Below are positions 41,201 through 49,809 of a stretch of 64,000 nt of DNA, piece after piece. Numbering within the stretch: the first letter of the stretch is position 1; each line of letters begins with the position of its first letter. The DNA is from Pseudomonas xantholysinigenes (lineage in GTDB: Bacteria > Pseudomonadota > Gammaproteobacteria > Pseudomonadales > Pseudomonadaceae), in NCBI RefSeq assembly GCF_014268885.2, contig NZ_CP077095.1, positions 5,160,001 through 5,224,000 on the forward strand. The letters are read 5' to 3'. The notes under the pieces are model-generated. The model was not told the DNA's origin, made no database searches, and saw nothing but the letters and a program-made list of their open reading frames with translations. The translations under genes and the position numbers were made by a program.

Positions 41201-42927
41201 AACGCCGGTACCCTGAAACGAATGACGAACATGTAAGTGACTTCATCCCGGGTTCTCAGGTTCTGTACGCTGAATGCCAGCGGAGCTATGTCGACATTGC
41301 TTTTCATGTCAGCCGTGCTGTAACAGAACTCCGCGAGTGCCTGCCAGCGCGACTCGCTCAGCTGTCCATCACTCCACATTTTCAGACCGACGAGCAACAA
41401 CTGCGTGCGCCACTCCTTGGCGAAACGACGAATACGCGCGCTGAGGGCGGCCGGATCGGCCAACTGTGCGGACACATACCCAGGGTAATAGCCCCCAACA
41501 TCCACAGTTTCCACCAACTGCCGCAATGCCGCCACGCTGACCCACGACAGCAGCTGGATGCTTGCGTCGCGGTGTTGAACTGACAGCGGTGTCCTGCCGT
41601 TCAAGGCCAAATGCTGGTAGAGCGCCCACTCCGTCAGCGAGACAGGATCTGGCGAGTCATCGTCATCCTCAGGCTCAAGCGTGATCAGCAGGTCGTCGGG
41701 ATGGTAGACAAGATAGGCCGGATAGCTCTTGGTCATTTGCTCTTCAAGGCGTTGCACGGCATAAGCCCGCGGGCTCTGGATACCGTCGAGCGATGAGCGC
41801 CCCGAAGACTCCGCCTGGCGCAAGGCAATATCGAGTAAAACCCGCCCCACCCTGAAACGCCGATTGTCGGGTAACTCCGCCAGCCAGCCTGGCAACGCCA
41901 TGCGCATCGGGTCACCGGTGACGATGTCCAGGTCCAGGAGAAGCGACGCCGGGTCGGTTAGGCCATGCAGGCACGACTCGAGCAACGCCACGCTGTCAAA
42001 CGCCTGGACACTCAAGCTGTCGATCTTGCCCAGGAGGAACTCCAGGATCAGCCCAGCTTGCTGCATGAACATGTCGCCCTCGAGCTCATAACGATTCCAG
42101 CGTAAGGCGTCGAAGTCATAGCGCTGGCGCATCATCCGCTCGAAGGCATGGGCGAACGATTCCTCATCGTCAAAGCCATCAGCAAGCCCGGCCGGAGGGC
42201 ACCACAACCAGACGTTCGCTGTCTCGTCGCGGGTACTGATCAGTAGGTGGGGTTGCAATTCTCTGAACGACGCCTCGCCGCGCTGCATGACCGCTTCGAC
42301 GGCATAGAGGCCAAACCCCTGGGTGTCACCTACCAGCAACGCTTGCAAACAGCCGCGCTGATTGTCATCCACAGTGTCCGAGTCCAGGCTGGCCGCGAGC
42401 CCGATGCGCAGCGTCTCGCACAGCCACTGCTGCCGACTTGTCGCCCCGAGTCGAGAGTCGCCCTCGTCGGCCGCGTTCCAATAGGCGATCTGAGCCCTCT
42501 TCAAGTATTCGAGCGCATTGGAGACCAGGTCATTCAGCGTGCTATTCAGGGTGTCGGCTTCGATCTTGAATATGCCCGTGACTTTACCTTCGGCATCGAT
42601 CTCATCAACGACGAGCGTTCCGTCCTTCTGGCTCTTGAATGTATGTTCTGCCGTGAACAGAATCGACTCCCCGGAACGCACCGCCTCCAGGATGATCTCC
42701 ATCAGCGGCTTGATGGCCCTGAAGTTGTTTTCATCCGCCGGATACATCACATAAACCTGAGCGGCCGAGTGCAATGAAGGCTGATGAACCGTCAGCGAGG
42801 GATATTGCTTCAGGAGCCGTAGGTAAGCCTCACTCTCAAGGGCTTGTCGTAGCGTGGGGCGGGACATGAAATAGCGGGCTACGGCCTGACGGATGGTCAG
42901 TACAGCCGTATTGGAGGGGGTCGTCAT
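38284..42927 (-). CDS. Large dermonecrotic-toxin-domain protein (DUF6543-type)
   Basis: A 1547-residue protein of the Pseudomonas family annotated as dermonecrotic toxin domain or DUF6543. Recognisable features: an N-terminal module beginning TIRQAVARYFMSRPTLRQALE; a hydrophobic segment near residue 700 (FIRFFRLLSLLPGPIG); a glycine-rich stretch followed by a long coiled coil (about 935-1015, with LVELQAQRDKMSLEG); and a Pro/Glu-rich linker near 1330 (SESEPKPLPEPAPSQ). No LRR or NEL domain is present, unlike the first gene of the window. No signal peptide is seen; export route unknown. It is monocistronic. Contact-dependent or insect-directed toxicity is inferred from the family only. Confidence 0.7.
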   Translation of the reverse strand: MTTPSNTAVLTIRQAVARYFMSRPTLRQALESEAYLRLLKQYPSLTVHQPSLHSAAQVYVMYPADENNFRAIKPLMEIILEAVRSGESILFTAEHTFKSQKDGTLVVDEIDAEGKVTGIFKIEADTLNSTLNDLVSNALEYLKRAQIAYWNAADEGDSRLGATSRQQWLCETLRIGLAASLDSDTVDDNQRGCLQALLVGDTQGFGLYAVEAVMQRGEASFRELQPHLLISTRDETANVWLWCPPAGLADGFDDEESFAHAFERMMRQRYDFDALRWNRYELEGDMFMQQAGLILEFLLGKIDSLSVQAFDSVALLESCLHGLTDPASLLLDLDIVTGDPMRMALPGWLAELPDNRRFRVGRVLLDIALRQAESSGRSSLDGIQSPRAYAVQRLEEQMTKSYPAYLVYHPDDLLITLEPEDDDDSPDPVSLTEWALYQHLALNGRTPLSVQHRDASIQLLSWVSVAALRQLVETVDVGGYYPGYVSAQLADPAALSARIRRFAKEWRTQLLLVGLKMWSDGQLSESRWQALAEFCYSTADMKSNVDIAPLAFSVQNLRTRDEVTYMFVIRFRVPAFVLLFSPLYDDDSLVVENDLEKLLNTIKQSPTLVARILDWMSDGAKATYDNNGFQTPHITQGVGVSPAEQDEVEVPPPARISFLPWLADVDTRMFQSMRAMVVKVADNATVSNSEARWSFISGYFIRFFRLLSLLPGPIGNAMKALFALKDIETVLVDHAHAGEHSLASTWSGIFTDLAWGFLFRHTRVQLDLVETPAWVDVDGVLIEPEQRFGLARAVSKGVDYLPGELLRRPGQQVDIASGWGAGPMARQRALASYTAGVDLSTEHRDVASGLYRIGQDTLVELDTLSYRVTNRDHELRVLAGDGRLGPALWRGTEWHVKPGLLGGMGGRAPGRGLGASRGKLQVAVNKSRDTVRAAKYAFMEILKRIAAIDADIARERSVQEVTRLNADGQLTEDMITARISASQAKLVELQAQRDKMSLEGVQARERSLHATRQLDDEIGRLLKYTPVADRSGLLTEQVRWRASCLSDGLYIRDMLLRLCDWQGLGVTAGTLNGRLLTEITTGLKDYRRRLTGAVPLIARMLAAMDSIDELAALLPVTEQFPHGNQLKTVEQFIDAHYFNVIDTRIEYVWQLTELSLAPPKTKQQARWHKVTGKLAGESLRTAAHAHGDLLSSNLAPADRIEILQNAWYAYSNALYQASKQVRGGGGGVDAAMLQKYMEQLELLKQSARSLLVEAVFELEDDTKGQSRRLVYAVKEGVQKAVRTARGDLVVATERLLADGTSVLEVMSVDGGEVVHTFHREGDAWVETLPQAPVPDSESEPKPLPEPAPSQAVAKAQRVLEDGEGVREDVQELIASDGDHRDLSERVDRHIQALKDAQEPLQDTDDLLPRLRDAVQEWTKSKDAWLTELFSKTQKPSAQALSYLHRQGLLEITYERREVAKDRSAFDEYKISLSQSRKGRRGQALWAAHFHLASHDALAADFVVGHLKLWSERKFGRESEQALREQGRILHRGRISLEQAQGIIPFNP

Positions 42928-43017
42928 CGTGGAACCTCAAGGTAGAAATCTGAGGCGTAACAATGCGGCAGCTTCCGGGACGCAGAGGGGTACTTATTAC
43001 TGCCAGTGCCCAAGCAA

Positions 43018-43049
43018 AAAGGGCCCTGACCTTGCGGTCAGAGCCCTTT
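43018..43049 (-). terminator. Intrinsic terminator after betT
   Basis: Stem AAAGGGC-CTGACC / GGTCAG-GCCCTTT with one internal mismatch; the minus strand continues into TTTTTG. It ends betT, 16 bp beyond its stop. Confidence 0.85.
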
Positions 43050-43065
43050 CGACAACGGTGCCCTA

Positions 43066-45069
43066 TCAGCTGTAGACACGTCCCAGCAACTGGCGGTGAC
43101 TCTCGAACTGGTCGAGCACGTCACGCACCACTTGGTCGCGGGTAAAGCCCATCAGGTCGTATTCTTGGCTACCGTCGTGCAGGTAGACCTCGGCCCGGTA
43201 GAAGCGCTGGCGCACTTCCGGTTCACCTTCGACCGGCGCTTCGCTCGGCGCGGCCAGGTAGCCATCCAGGCTCACCTCGTAGACGAAGGGGTTGCCCTCT
43301 TCCATCATCACCCGCAGGCCCATCATGTTGCGCGACTGACCGACACGGGTCTCAACTTCGAAGCCCAAAGTGCGCAGTTGTTCGGCGGCTTCTTTCAGCG
43401 CCGGGCTGACCTGCTTGTCCATGAAGCGCTGGACCACGGCCTGGGTCGGCTGCAGCTCGAGCTGGCTCAGGCGCTCGCTGAAACCGCGACGGCCACGGGC
43501 GGCCAGTTCGGCGCGCTCGTTCTCCACCGCCACGTCCTGCTTCATCGACTTGTACAGGCCGAACATGAACAGCACCAGGACCACCGAGAACGGCAGGCCG
43601 GCCAGTACCACCATGGTCTGCATGGCTTCGAAGTTACCGGCGAACAGCAGGCCGATGGTGACCAGGGTGATGACCACCGACCAGAACACCACCATCCAGT
43701 GCGGGGCGTCTTCGTCGACATGACCGCCCTTGCACGACAGGTTGGCCATCATCACCGCGCCGGAGTCGGCCGGAGTGAGGAACAGCACGAAGCCGACGAA
43801 CACCGCCACGCCGATGACGATCTTGGCCGCCGGGAAGTATTCCAGCAGCTGGTAGATCGACATCGACGGCTGCTCCAACGCCGTCTTGCCCAACTCCACC
43901 GCGCCGTGGTTGATCACCAGGTCCAGTGCGGTGTTGCCGAAGATCGACAGCCAGGCCAGGGTGAAGCCCAGCGGGATCAGCAGTACGCCGCTGACCAGTT
44001 GGCGCACGGTGCGGCCCTTGGAGATACGTGCAATGAACATGCCGACGAATGGGCCCCAGGAGATCCACCAGGCCCAGTAGAACACGGTCCACAGGCCCAG
44101 CCAGCGCTCGGACTTGTCGCCATCGCCTTCGTACACGTACAGGTCGAAGGTCTTCAGCACGATGCCGTTGAGGTAGTCGCCGACGTTCTGCACGAAGCCG
44201 TTGAACAGGTGCAGGGTGTTGCCGGCCAGCAGCACAAAGATCAGCAAGCCGCTGAACAGCATGATGTTCAGGTTGGACAAGCGACGGATGCCGTTTTCCA
44301 CGCCCGATACCGCGGCCACGGTGGCCACGCCGGCCATGACCAGGATCACCACCAGCAGGTTGGTCTTGCTGTGGTCCATGCCGAACAGGTATTCCAGGCC
44401 CGAGGCCACCTGCATCGAGCCGATGCCCAGGTTGGTCACCAGGCCCAGCAAGGTGACGAACATGCCGAAGATGTCCACGGCATGGCCGGCACCGCCCTTG
44501 ACCCAACGCTCGCCGACCAGCGGATACAGCGCCGAGCGCAGTGCCAGCGGCTGGTTATGGCGGTAGGCGAAGTAACCCACGGCAAGGCCGACCAGGGCAT
44601 AGATCGCCCAGCCGTGCAGGCCCCAGTGCAGGAAGGTCAGCTGCAGGCCCTGGCGCGCGGCCTCGAGGCTGGCAGGCGTGCCTTCTGGCGGGTTGAAGTA
44701 GTGGTCCAGCGGCTCGGAAGCGCCGAAGTACAACAGCGAGATACCAATGCCGGAAGAGAACAGCATGCCGGCCCAGGCGCCGTAGCTGAAGTCGGGGGTG
44801 TCGTCCTTGCCGCCCAGCTTGAGCTTGCCGTAGTCGGAGAAGGCCAGGTAGACGACGAACAGCAGGTAACCGCAGATCACCAGCATGTAGTACCAGCCAA
44901 AGGTACGGGTCAGCCATTTCTGGGCGACACCAAGCACCTGGCCGGCGGTTTCAGGTACAGCGATCAGCAAGGCAGTCAGAACGAGGATCATCAACGCCGA
45001 GGTGAAGAACACCACGCGATTGACCCGTACCCGCTCGGCGGGAGGCTTTGTCAGGGAGGCAGAACTCAT
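43066..45069 (-). CDS. betT: BCCT-family choline transporter
   Basis: A 667-residue betaine/choline/carnitine transporter with 12 transmembrane helices (about 20-510) and a long cytoplasmic C-terminal domain (about 515-667). Family motifs are present: SSGIGISLLYFGASEPLDHY near residue 108, and the substrate-binding TVFYWAWWISWGPFVGMFIARIS near 330. The long C-terminus is typical of osmoregulated BetT. It is divergent from betIBA, so choline is the likeliest substrate. Confidence 0.93.
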   Translation of the reverse strand: MSSASLTKPPAERVRVNRVVFFTSALMILVLTALLIAVPETAGQVLGVAQKWLTRTFGWYYMLVICGYLLFVVYLAFSDYGKLKLGGKDDTPDFSYGAWAGMLFSSGIGISLLYFGASEPLDHYFNPPEGTPASLEAARQGLQLTFLHWGLHGWAIYALVGLAVGYFAYRHNQPLALRSALYPLVGERWVKGGAGHAVDIFGMFVTLLGLVTNLGIGSMQVASGLEYLFGMDHSKTNLLVVILVMAGVATVAAVSGVENGIRRLSNLNIMLFSGLLIFVLLAGNTLHLFNGFVQNVGDYLNGIVLKTFDLYVYEGDGDKSERWLGLWTVFYWAWWISWGPFVGMFIARISKGRTVRQLVSGVLLIPLGFTLAWLSIFGNTALDLVINHGAVELGKTALEQPSMSIYQLLEYFPAAKIVIGVAVFVGFVLFLTPADSGAVMMANLSCKGGHVDEDAPHWMVVFWSVVITLVTIGLLFAGNFEAMQTMVVLAGLPFSVVLVLFMFGLYKSMKQDVAVENERAELAARGRRGFSERLSQLELQPTQAVVQRFMDKQVSPALKEAAEQLRTLGFEVETRVGQSRNMMGLRVMMEEGNPFVYEVSLDGYLAAPSEAPVEGEPEVRQRFYRAEVYLHDGSQEYDLMGFTRDQVVRDVLDQFESHRQLLGRVYS

Positions 45070-45547
45070 TGCACGAATGCTCCGGGCAGTGCGGCAGTGG
45101 AGGCTAAACAGTTATTTCCCACGCAATTGGTGCAATAGCCCTACTGCGACAGGTGTTATAAAAGCACCCTGGAAACCGTGATCCCGAATAGAAACGTTGC
45201 AAAAAAACCAGACCGGTCGCCTGTGAAAAACCACGCTCTCCATGTGGAGGTGCGCGCATTCGCCACAGACACCTGGCCCGCTCCAAGGGCCGACCGCGCA
45301 GCCTGTGACCGCTCGGCAGAATCTGTATTTTGCATCGCCCATGCCCGTCAACGCCTTGTATTCCGGGGGTTACGCGATTTCCTGGGGTGTCGATTCGTGC
45401 TTCTGTGACCGTCCGAAAAACTGTCAATGGCACAAATTGTCGCAGAGCTTATTCTTTATTGATTGAACGTTCAATCAAAACAAAATAGACTGGCCTTCGC
45501 CGAGGCAGCCGCTCGTCGTCTGCCCGCAGGCCTGAGGAGATAGCAAG
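45070..45547. promoter_or_regulatory. betT-betI divergent control region
   Basis: This 478-bp gap holds the BetI palindrome at 45459-45478 near betI. The remainder, including the betT side, is ordinary sequence in which no second palindrome or gene was recognised. The G+C content falls near the betI end. Confidence 0.6.
45459..45478. promoter_or_regulatory. BetI operator
   Basis: TTGATTGAACGTTCAATCAA is a perfect 20-bp palindrome, 70 bp before the betI start, of the kind bound by BetI. Choline would relieve repression of betIBA from this site. Confidence 0.8.
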
Positions 45548-46204
45548 ATGCCCAAGGTCGGTATGCAACCCATCCGCCGCCAGCAGTTGATCGAAGCCAC
45601 CTTGCAGGCGGTCGATCAGGTCGGTCTGGGAGATGCCAGCATTGCGCTGATTGCCCGTTTGGCCGGCGTGTCGAACGGCATCATCAGTCACTACTTTCAG
45701 GACAAGAACGGCCTGATCGCAGCGACGATGCGCTACATCATGAACATGCTCAACGAGGGCGTGATCGCGCGTCGCCAAGCCCTCACGGACGACAGCCCGC
45801 GTGCCCACCTGAAGGTGATCATCGAAGGCAACTTCGATGCGAGCCAGGTGAATGGCCCGGCAATGAAAACCTGGCTGGCCTTCTGGGCCTCCAGCATGCA
45901 CCAGCCGTCTTTGCACAGGTTGCAGCGGATCAACGATCACCGCTTGTATTCCAACCTGTGCTGCCAGTTCCGCCGCGTCCTGCCGCTCTACCATGCGCGC
46001 AAGGCCGCCCGCGGGCTGGCGGCGTTGATCGACGGCTTGTGGCTGCGTGGCGCCTTGTCGGGAGACGCATTCGACACCGAGCAGGCAATACGCATCGCTT
46101 ACGAATACATGGATCTACAACTGGCTAAACAGCAGACCCTGGGCACAACCGACCAGGCCGCTGAACAGCCGCGCGCAGCGACCAGCCAAGCGGCAGGAGC
46201 GTGA
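45548..46204 (+). CDS. betI: Transcriptional repressor BetI, TetR family
   Basis: BetI (218 residues) represses the choline-to-betaine genes and is released by choline. The N-terminal TetR helix-turn-helix is clear ([17 protein letters not shown], then [27 protein letters not shown]), and the ligand domain contains [13 protein letters not shown] and [13 protein letters not shown]. Compared with the usual 195-197 residues it has a C-terminal extension of about 20 residues rich in Ala, Gln and Thr. GAGGAG precedes the ATG. First gene of betIBA. Confidence 0.95.
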   Translation: MPKVGMQPIRRQQLIEATLQAVDQVGLGDASIALIARLAGVSNGIISHYFQDKNGLIAATMRYIMNMLNEGVIARRQALTDDSPRAHLKVIIEGNFDASQVNGPAMKTWLAFWASSMHQPSLHRLQRINDHRLYSNLCCQFRRVLPLYHARKAARGLAALIDGLWLRGALSGDAFDTEQAIRIAYEYMDLQLAKQQTLGTTDQAAEQPRAATSQAAGA

Positions 46205-46242
46205 CGCGGTAGCCAACCACACACTGCACTTGCGAGGACACT

Positions 46243-47715
46243 ATGGCCCGTTTCGGAACGCAAAAACTCTACATCGATGGCGCTTACGTCGACGCTGGCA
46301 GCGATGCCACCTTCGAAGCCATCAACCCAGCCACCGGCGAAGTCCTGGCCCACGTGCAGCGCGCCACCCAGGCTGACGTCGAGAAGGCCGTCGAGAGCGC
46401 CGAGCGTGGCCAGAAAGTCTGGGCCGCGATGACCGCCATGCAGCGTTCGCGCATCCTGCGCCGCGCCGTCGACATCCTGCGCGAGCGCAACGACGAGCTG
46501 GCCATGCTGGAAACCCTGGACACCGGCAAGTCGTACTCCGAAACCCGTTACGTCGACATCGTCACCGGCGCCGACGTGCTGGAATACTACGCAGGCCTGG
46601 TGCCGGCCATCGAAGGCGAGCAGATCCCGCTGCGCGAATCGTCCTTCGTCTACACCCGCCGCGAGCCGCTGGGCGTGACCGTCGGTATCGGCGCCTGGAA
46701 CTACCCGATCCAGATCGCCCTGTGGAAATCCGCCCCGGCCCTGGCCGCCGGCAACGCGATGATCTTCAAGCCGTCGGAAGTCACCTCGCTGACCACCCTG
46801 AAGCTGGCCGAGATCTTCACCGAAGCTGGCCTGCCGAACGGCGTGTTCAACGTCCTGACCGGCAGCGGCCGCGAAGTCGGCACCTGGCTGACCGAGCACC
46901 CGCGCATCGAGAAAGTCTCGTTCACCGGCGGCACCACCACCGGCAAGAAAGTCATGGCCAGCGCCTCCAGCTCCTCGCTCAAGGAAGTGACCATGGAACT
47001 GGGCGGCAAGTCGCCGCTGATCATCTGCGACGACGCCGACCTGGACAAGGCCGCCGACATCGCCATGATGGCCAACTTCTACAGCTCCGGCCAGGTCTGC
47101 ACCAACGGCACCCGCGTGTTCATCCCTGCCGCGATGAAAGCCGCCTTCGAAGCCAAGATCGCCGAGCGCGTCGCCCGCATCCGTGCCGGCAACCCGGAAG
47201 ACGAGAACACCAACTTCGGCCCGCTGGTCAGCTTCCAGCACATGGAAAGCGTGCTGTCGTACATCGCCAAGGGTAAAGAAGAAGGTGCCCGCGTCCTGTG
47301 CGGCGGTGAGCGTCTGCTGGATGGCGACTTCGCCAAGGGCGCGTTCGTCGCCCCGACCGTGTTCACCGACTGCACCGACGACATGACCATCGTCAAGGAA
47401 GAGATCTTCGGCCCAGTGATGAGCATCCTCAGCTACGAGACCGAGGAAGAAGTCATCCGTCGTGCCAACGATACCGAATACGGCCTGGCCGCCGGCGTCT
47501 GCACCAACGACATCAGCCGCGCCCACCGCATCATCCACAAGCTCGAAGCCGGTATCTGCTGGATCAATGCCTGGGGCGAATCGCCGGCCGAAATGCCGGT
47601 CGGTGGCTACAAGCAGTCGGGCGTCGGCCGTGAGAACGGTGTCAGCTCGCTGGCTCAATACACCCGCATCAAATCGGTTCAGGTCGAGCTGGGCGGCTAC
47701 AACTCGGTCTTCTAA
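46243..47715 (+). CDS. betB: Betaine-aldehyde dehydrogenase
   Basis: BetB (490 residues) oxidises betaine aldehyde to glycine betaine with NAD(P)+. Aldehyde dehydrogenase signatures: [22 protein letters not shown], the glutamate motif [10 protein letters not shown] (about residue 252) and the catalytic cysteine in [13 protein letters not shown] (about 286). Length is typical. GAGGA lies before the ATG. It is 38 bp after betI, within betIBA. Confidence 0.97.
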   Translation: MARFGTQKLYIDGAYVDAGSDATFEAINPATGEVLAHVQRATQADVEKAVESAERGQKVWAAMTAMQRSRILRRAVDILRERNDELAMLETLDTGKSYSETRYVDIVTGADVLEYYAGLVPAIEGEQIPLRESSFVYTRREPLGVTVGIGAWNYPIQIALWKSAPALAAGNAMIFKPSEVTSLTTLKLAEIFTEAGLPNGVFNVLTGSGREVGTWLTEHPRIEKVSFTGGTTTGKKVMASASSSSLKEVTMELGGKSPLIICDDADLDKAADIAMMANFYSSGQVCTNGTRVFIPAAMKAAFEAKIAERVARIRAGNPEDENTNFGPLVSFQHMESVLSYIAKGKEEGARVLCGGERLLDGDFAKGAFVAPTVFTDCTDDMTIVKEEIFGPVMSILSYETEEEVIRRANDTEYGLAAGVCTNDISRAHRIIHKLEAGICWINAWGESPAEMPVGGYKQSGVGRENGVSSLAQYTRIKSVQVELGGYNSVF

Positions 47716-47717
47716 GA

Positions 47718-47862
47718 CCGAGAGCTGCAAGCTTCAAGCCTCAAGCTGCAAGAAAGAGCCGGTCGGCGTCATGCCACCGGCCCTTGCAGGCCTAATCCAT
47801 TCGCAAGCTTCGCACGACTGCTTTCCTTGCAGCTTGTAGCTAGAAGCTTGCCGCTGCATTTC
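47718..47862. repeat. CTTGCAGC-type inverted element between betB and betA
   Basis: GAGCTGCAAGCTTCAAGCCTCAAGCTGCAAG on the left pairs with CTTGCAGCTTGTAGCTAGAAGCTTGCCGC about 80 bp later. It is related to the elements at 32883 and 63855 and may attenuate betA. Confidence 0.7.
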
Positions 47863-47873
47863 GGAGAAATGCC

Positions 47874-49565
47874 ATGGAATATGACTACATCATCGTCGGT
47901 GCCGGTTCGGCCGGTAACACCCTGGCCACTCGCCTGACCGAAGACGCCAGCGTCACCGTCCTGCTGCTGGAAGCCGGCGGCCCCGACTACCGCTTCGACT
48001 TCCGCACCCAGATGCCAGCCGCCCTGGCCTTCCCGCTGCAGGGTCGCCGCTACAACTGGGCTTACGAGACCGACCCGGAGCCGTTCATGGACGGCCGCCG
48101 TATGGAATGCGGTCGCGGCAAGGGCCTGGGTGGTTCCTCGCTGATCAACGGCATGTGCTACATCCGCGGCAACGCCATGGACTTCGACGGCTGGGCTGAA
48201 CTGCCAGGCCTGGACGACTGGACCTACCTGGACTGCCTGCCGTACTTCCGCAAGGCCGAAACCCGCGACATCGGCCCGAACGACTACCACGGCGGCGAAG
48301 GCCCGGTCAGCGTGGCCACGCCAAAAGCCGGCAACAACCCGCTGTTCCACGCCATGGTCGAAGCCGGCGTGCAGGCCGGCTACCCGCGCACCGAAGACCT
48401 CAACGGCTACCAGCAGGAAGGCTTCGGCCCGATGGACCGTTCGGTGACCAAGAAAGGCCGTCGCTCGAGCACCGCTCGCGGCTACCTGGACCAGGCCAAG
48501 AAACGCCCGAACCTGACCATCGTCACCCACGCCCTGAGCGACCGCGTGCTGTTCGACGGCAAGCGCGCCATTGGCGTGACCTACCTGGTCGGTGACAGCG
48601 AAGAACGCGTCGAAGCCCGCGCGCGCAAGGAAGTCATCGTTTCCTCCGGCGCCATCGCCTCGCCGCAACTGCTGCAGCGCTCCGGCGTCGGCCCGCGCGC
48701 CCTGCTGGAAAGCCTCGACATCCCGGTGGTCCACGACCTGCCGGGCGTCGGCGAGAACCTGCAGGACCACCTCGAGTTGTACCTGCAGTACGCCTGCACC
48801 CAGCCGGTGTCGCTGTACCCATCGCTGCTGTGGTGGAACCAGCCGGCAATCGGCGCAGAATGGCTGTTCAACGGTACCGGCATCGGCGCCAGCAACCAGT
48901 TCGAGGCTGGCGGTTTCATCCGTACCCGCCCTGAATTCAAGTGGCCGAACATCCAGTACCACTTCCTGCCGGTGGCGATTAACTACAACGGTTCCAACGG
49001 TGTTAAAGAGCACGGTTTCCAGGCGCACATGGGTTCCATGCGCTCGCCGGCCCGTGGTCGCATCCAGGCCAAGTCGAAAGACCCGCGCCAGCACCCAAGC
49101 ATCCTGTTCAACTACATGTCCACCGAGCAGGACTGGCAGGAATTCCGCGACGGCATCCGCCTGACCCGCGAAATCATGGCCCAGCCGGCGCTGGACCCGT
49201 ACCGCGGCCGCGAGATCAGCCCGGGCGCCCACGTGCAAACCGACGAAGAGCTGGACAAGTTCATTCGCGAGCACGCCGAAACCGCCTTCCACCCATCCTG
49301 CTCGTGCAAGATGGGCACCGACGACATGGCGGTGGTCGACGGCGAAGGTCGCGTCCACGGCATGCAGGGCCTGCGCGTGGTCGACGCCTCGATCATGCCG
49401 CTGATCATCACCGGCAACCTCAACGCCACCACGATCATGATCGCCGAGAAAATCTCGGACAAGATCCGTGGCCGCAAGCCGCTGCCGCGCAGCACCGCCA
49501 AGTACTATGTGGCAGGTGATGCACCGGTGAAGGGTAAGCCGATGCGTGAAGTGAAGCAGGCGTAA
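47874..49565 (+). CDS. betA: Choline dehydrogenase
   Basis: BetA (563 residues) is a membrane-associated FAD enzyme that oxidises choline to betaine aldehyde and, more slowly, to betaine. The GMC oxidoreductase features are complete: FAD-binding [17 protein letters not shown] at the N-terminus, the first signature [15 protein letters not shown] (about residue 80), the second [15 protein letters not shown] (about 257) and the catalytic His in [14 protein letters not shown] (about 465). GGAG precedes the ATG. Last gene of betIBA. Confidence 0.97.
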   Translation: MEYDYIIVGAGSAGNTLATRLTEDASVTVLLLEAGGPDYRFDFRTQMPAALAFPLQGRRYNWAYETDPEPFMDGRRMECGRGKGLGGSSLINGMCYIRGNAMDFDGWAELPGLDDWTYLDCLPYFRKAETRDIGPNDYHGGEGPVSVATPKAGNNPLFHAMVEAGVQAGYPRTEDLNGYQQEGFGPMDRSVTKKGRRSSTARGYLDQAKKRPNLTIVTHALSDRVLFDGKRAIGVTYLVGDSEERVEARARKEVIVSSGAIASPQLLQRSGVGPRALLESLDIPVVHDLPGVGENLQDHLELYLQYACTQPVSLYPSLLWWNQPAIGAEWLFNGTGIGASNQFEAGGFIRTRPEFKWPNIQYHFLPVAINYNGSNGVKEHGFQAHMGSMRSPARGRIQAKSKDPRQHPSILFNYMSTEQDWQEFRDGIRLTREIMAQPALDPYRGREISPGAHVQTDEELDKFIREHAETAFHPSCSCKMGTDDMAVVDGEGRVHGMQGLRVVDASIMPLIITGNLNATTIMIAEKISDKIRGRKPLPRSTAKYYVAGDAPVKGKPMREVKQA

Positions 49566-49573
49566 ACCTGCTC

Positions 49574-49650
49574 CGGCCCCTTCGCGGGTAAACCCGCTCC
49601 CACAGGTATTGCACCTCCCTGTAGGAGCGGGTTCACCCGCGAAAGGGCCA
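49574..49650. repeat. REP pair (hybrid TGTGGGAGCGGGT / TGTAGGAGCGGGT)
   Basis: Inverted units CCCTTCGCGGGTAAACCCGCTCCCACAGG and CTGTAGGAGCGGGTTCACCCGCGAAAGGG follow betA. The right unit mixes the TGTAGGAG start of one REP family with the GGGTTCACCCGCG body of the other. Confidence 0.85.
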
Positions 49651-49667
49651 TCACCGGCAACACCAGA

Positions 49668-49693
49668 AAAGGCACCCTTCGAGGTGCCTTTTC
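49668..49693. terminator. Intrinsic terminator after betA
   Basis: Stem AAAAGGCACC/GGTGCCTTTT with loop CTTCGA, followed by CT; the flanking tracts make it usable on either strand. It ends betIBA. Confidence 0.85.
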
Positions 49694-49745
49694 TACATCT
49701 GCAGAAACGCTTTACAGCCTGCCAATTCATCAGGTTAGAATCGAT

Positions 49746-49760
49746 TGGCACGCGACCTGC
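49746..49760 (+). promoter_or_regulatory. Sigma54-like promoter before the antiporter gene
   Basis: TGGCACGCGACCTGC matches TGGCACG-N4-TTGC with one mismatch and correct spacing, 50 bp before the antiporter start; the inferred +1 is near 49772. No NtrC-type site was found upstream, so the activator is unknown and the match may be chance. Confidence 0.4.
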
Positions 49761-49809
49761 TAGTTCATCGAACAGGTCCCTTTCTCTGCGATGTCCCGGA
49801 GTACCGCCT

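Noticed and set aside
43096..45138. 680-codon open frame opposite betT
   Set aside because: It is an antisense shadow of the transporter; the translation is low-complexity His/Gln/Asp-rich.
45428..45443. TGGCAC followed by GTCGC upstream of betI, resembling a sigma54 promoter
   Set aside because: The GC element is one base too far from GG (wrong spacing) and the -12 box is poor.
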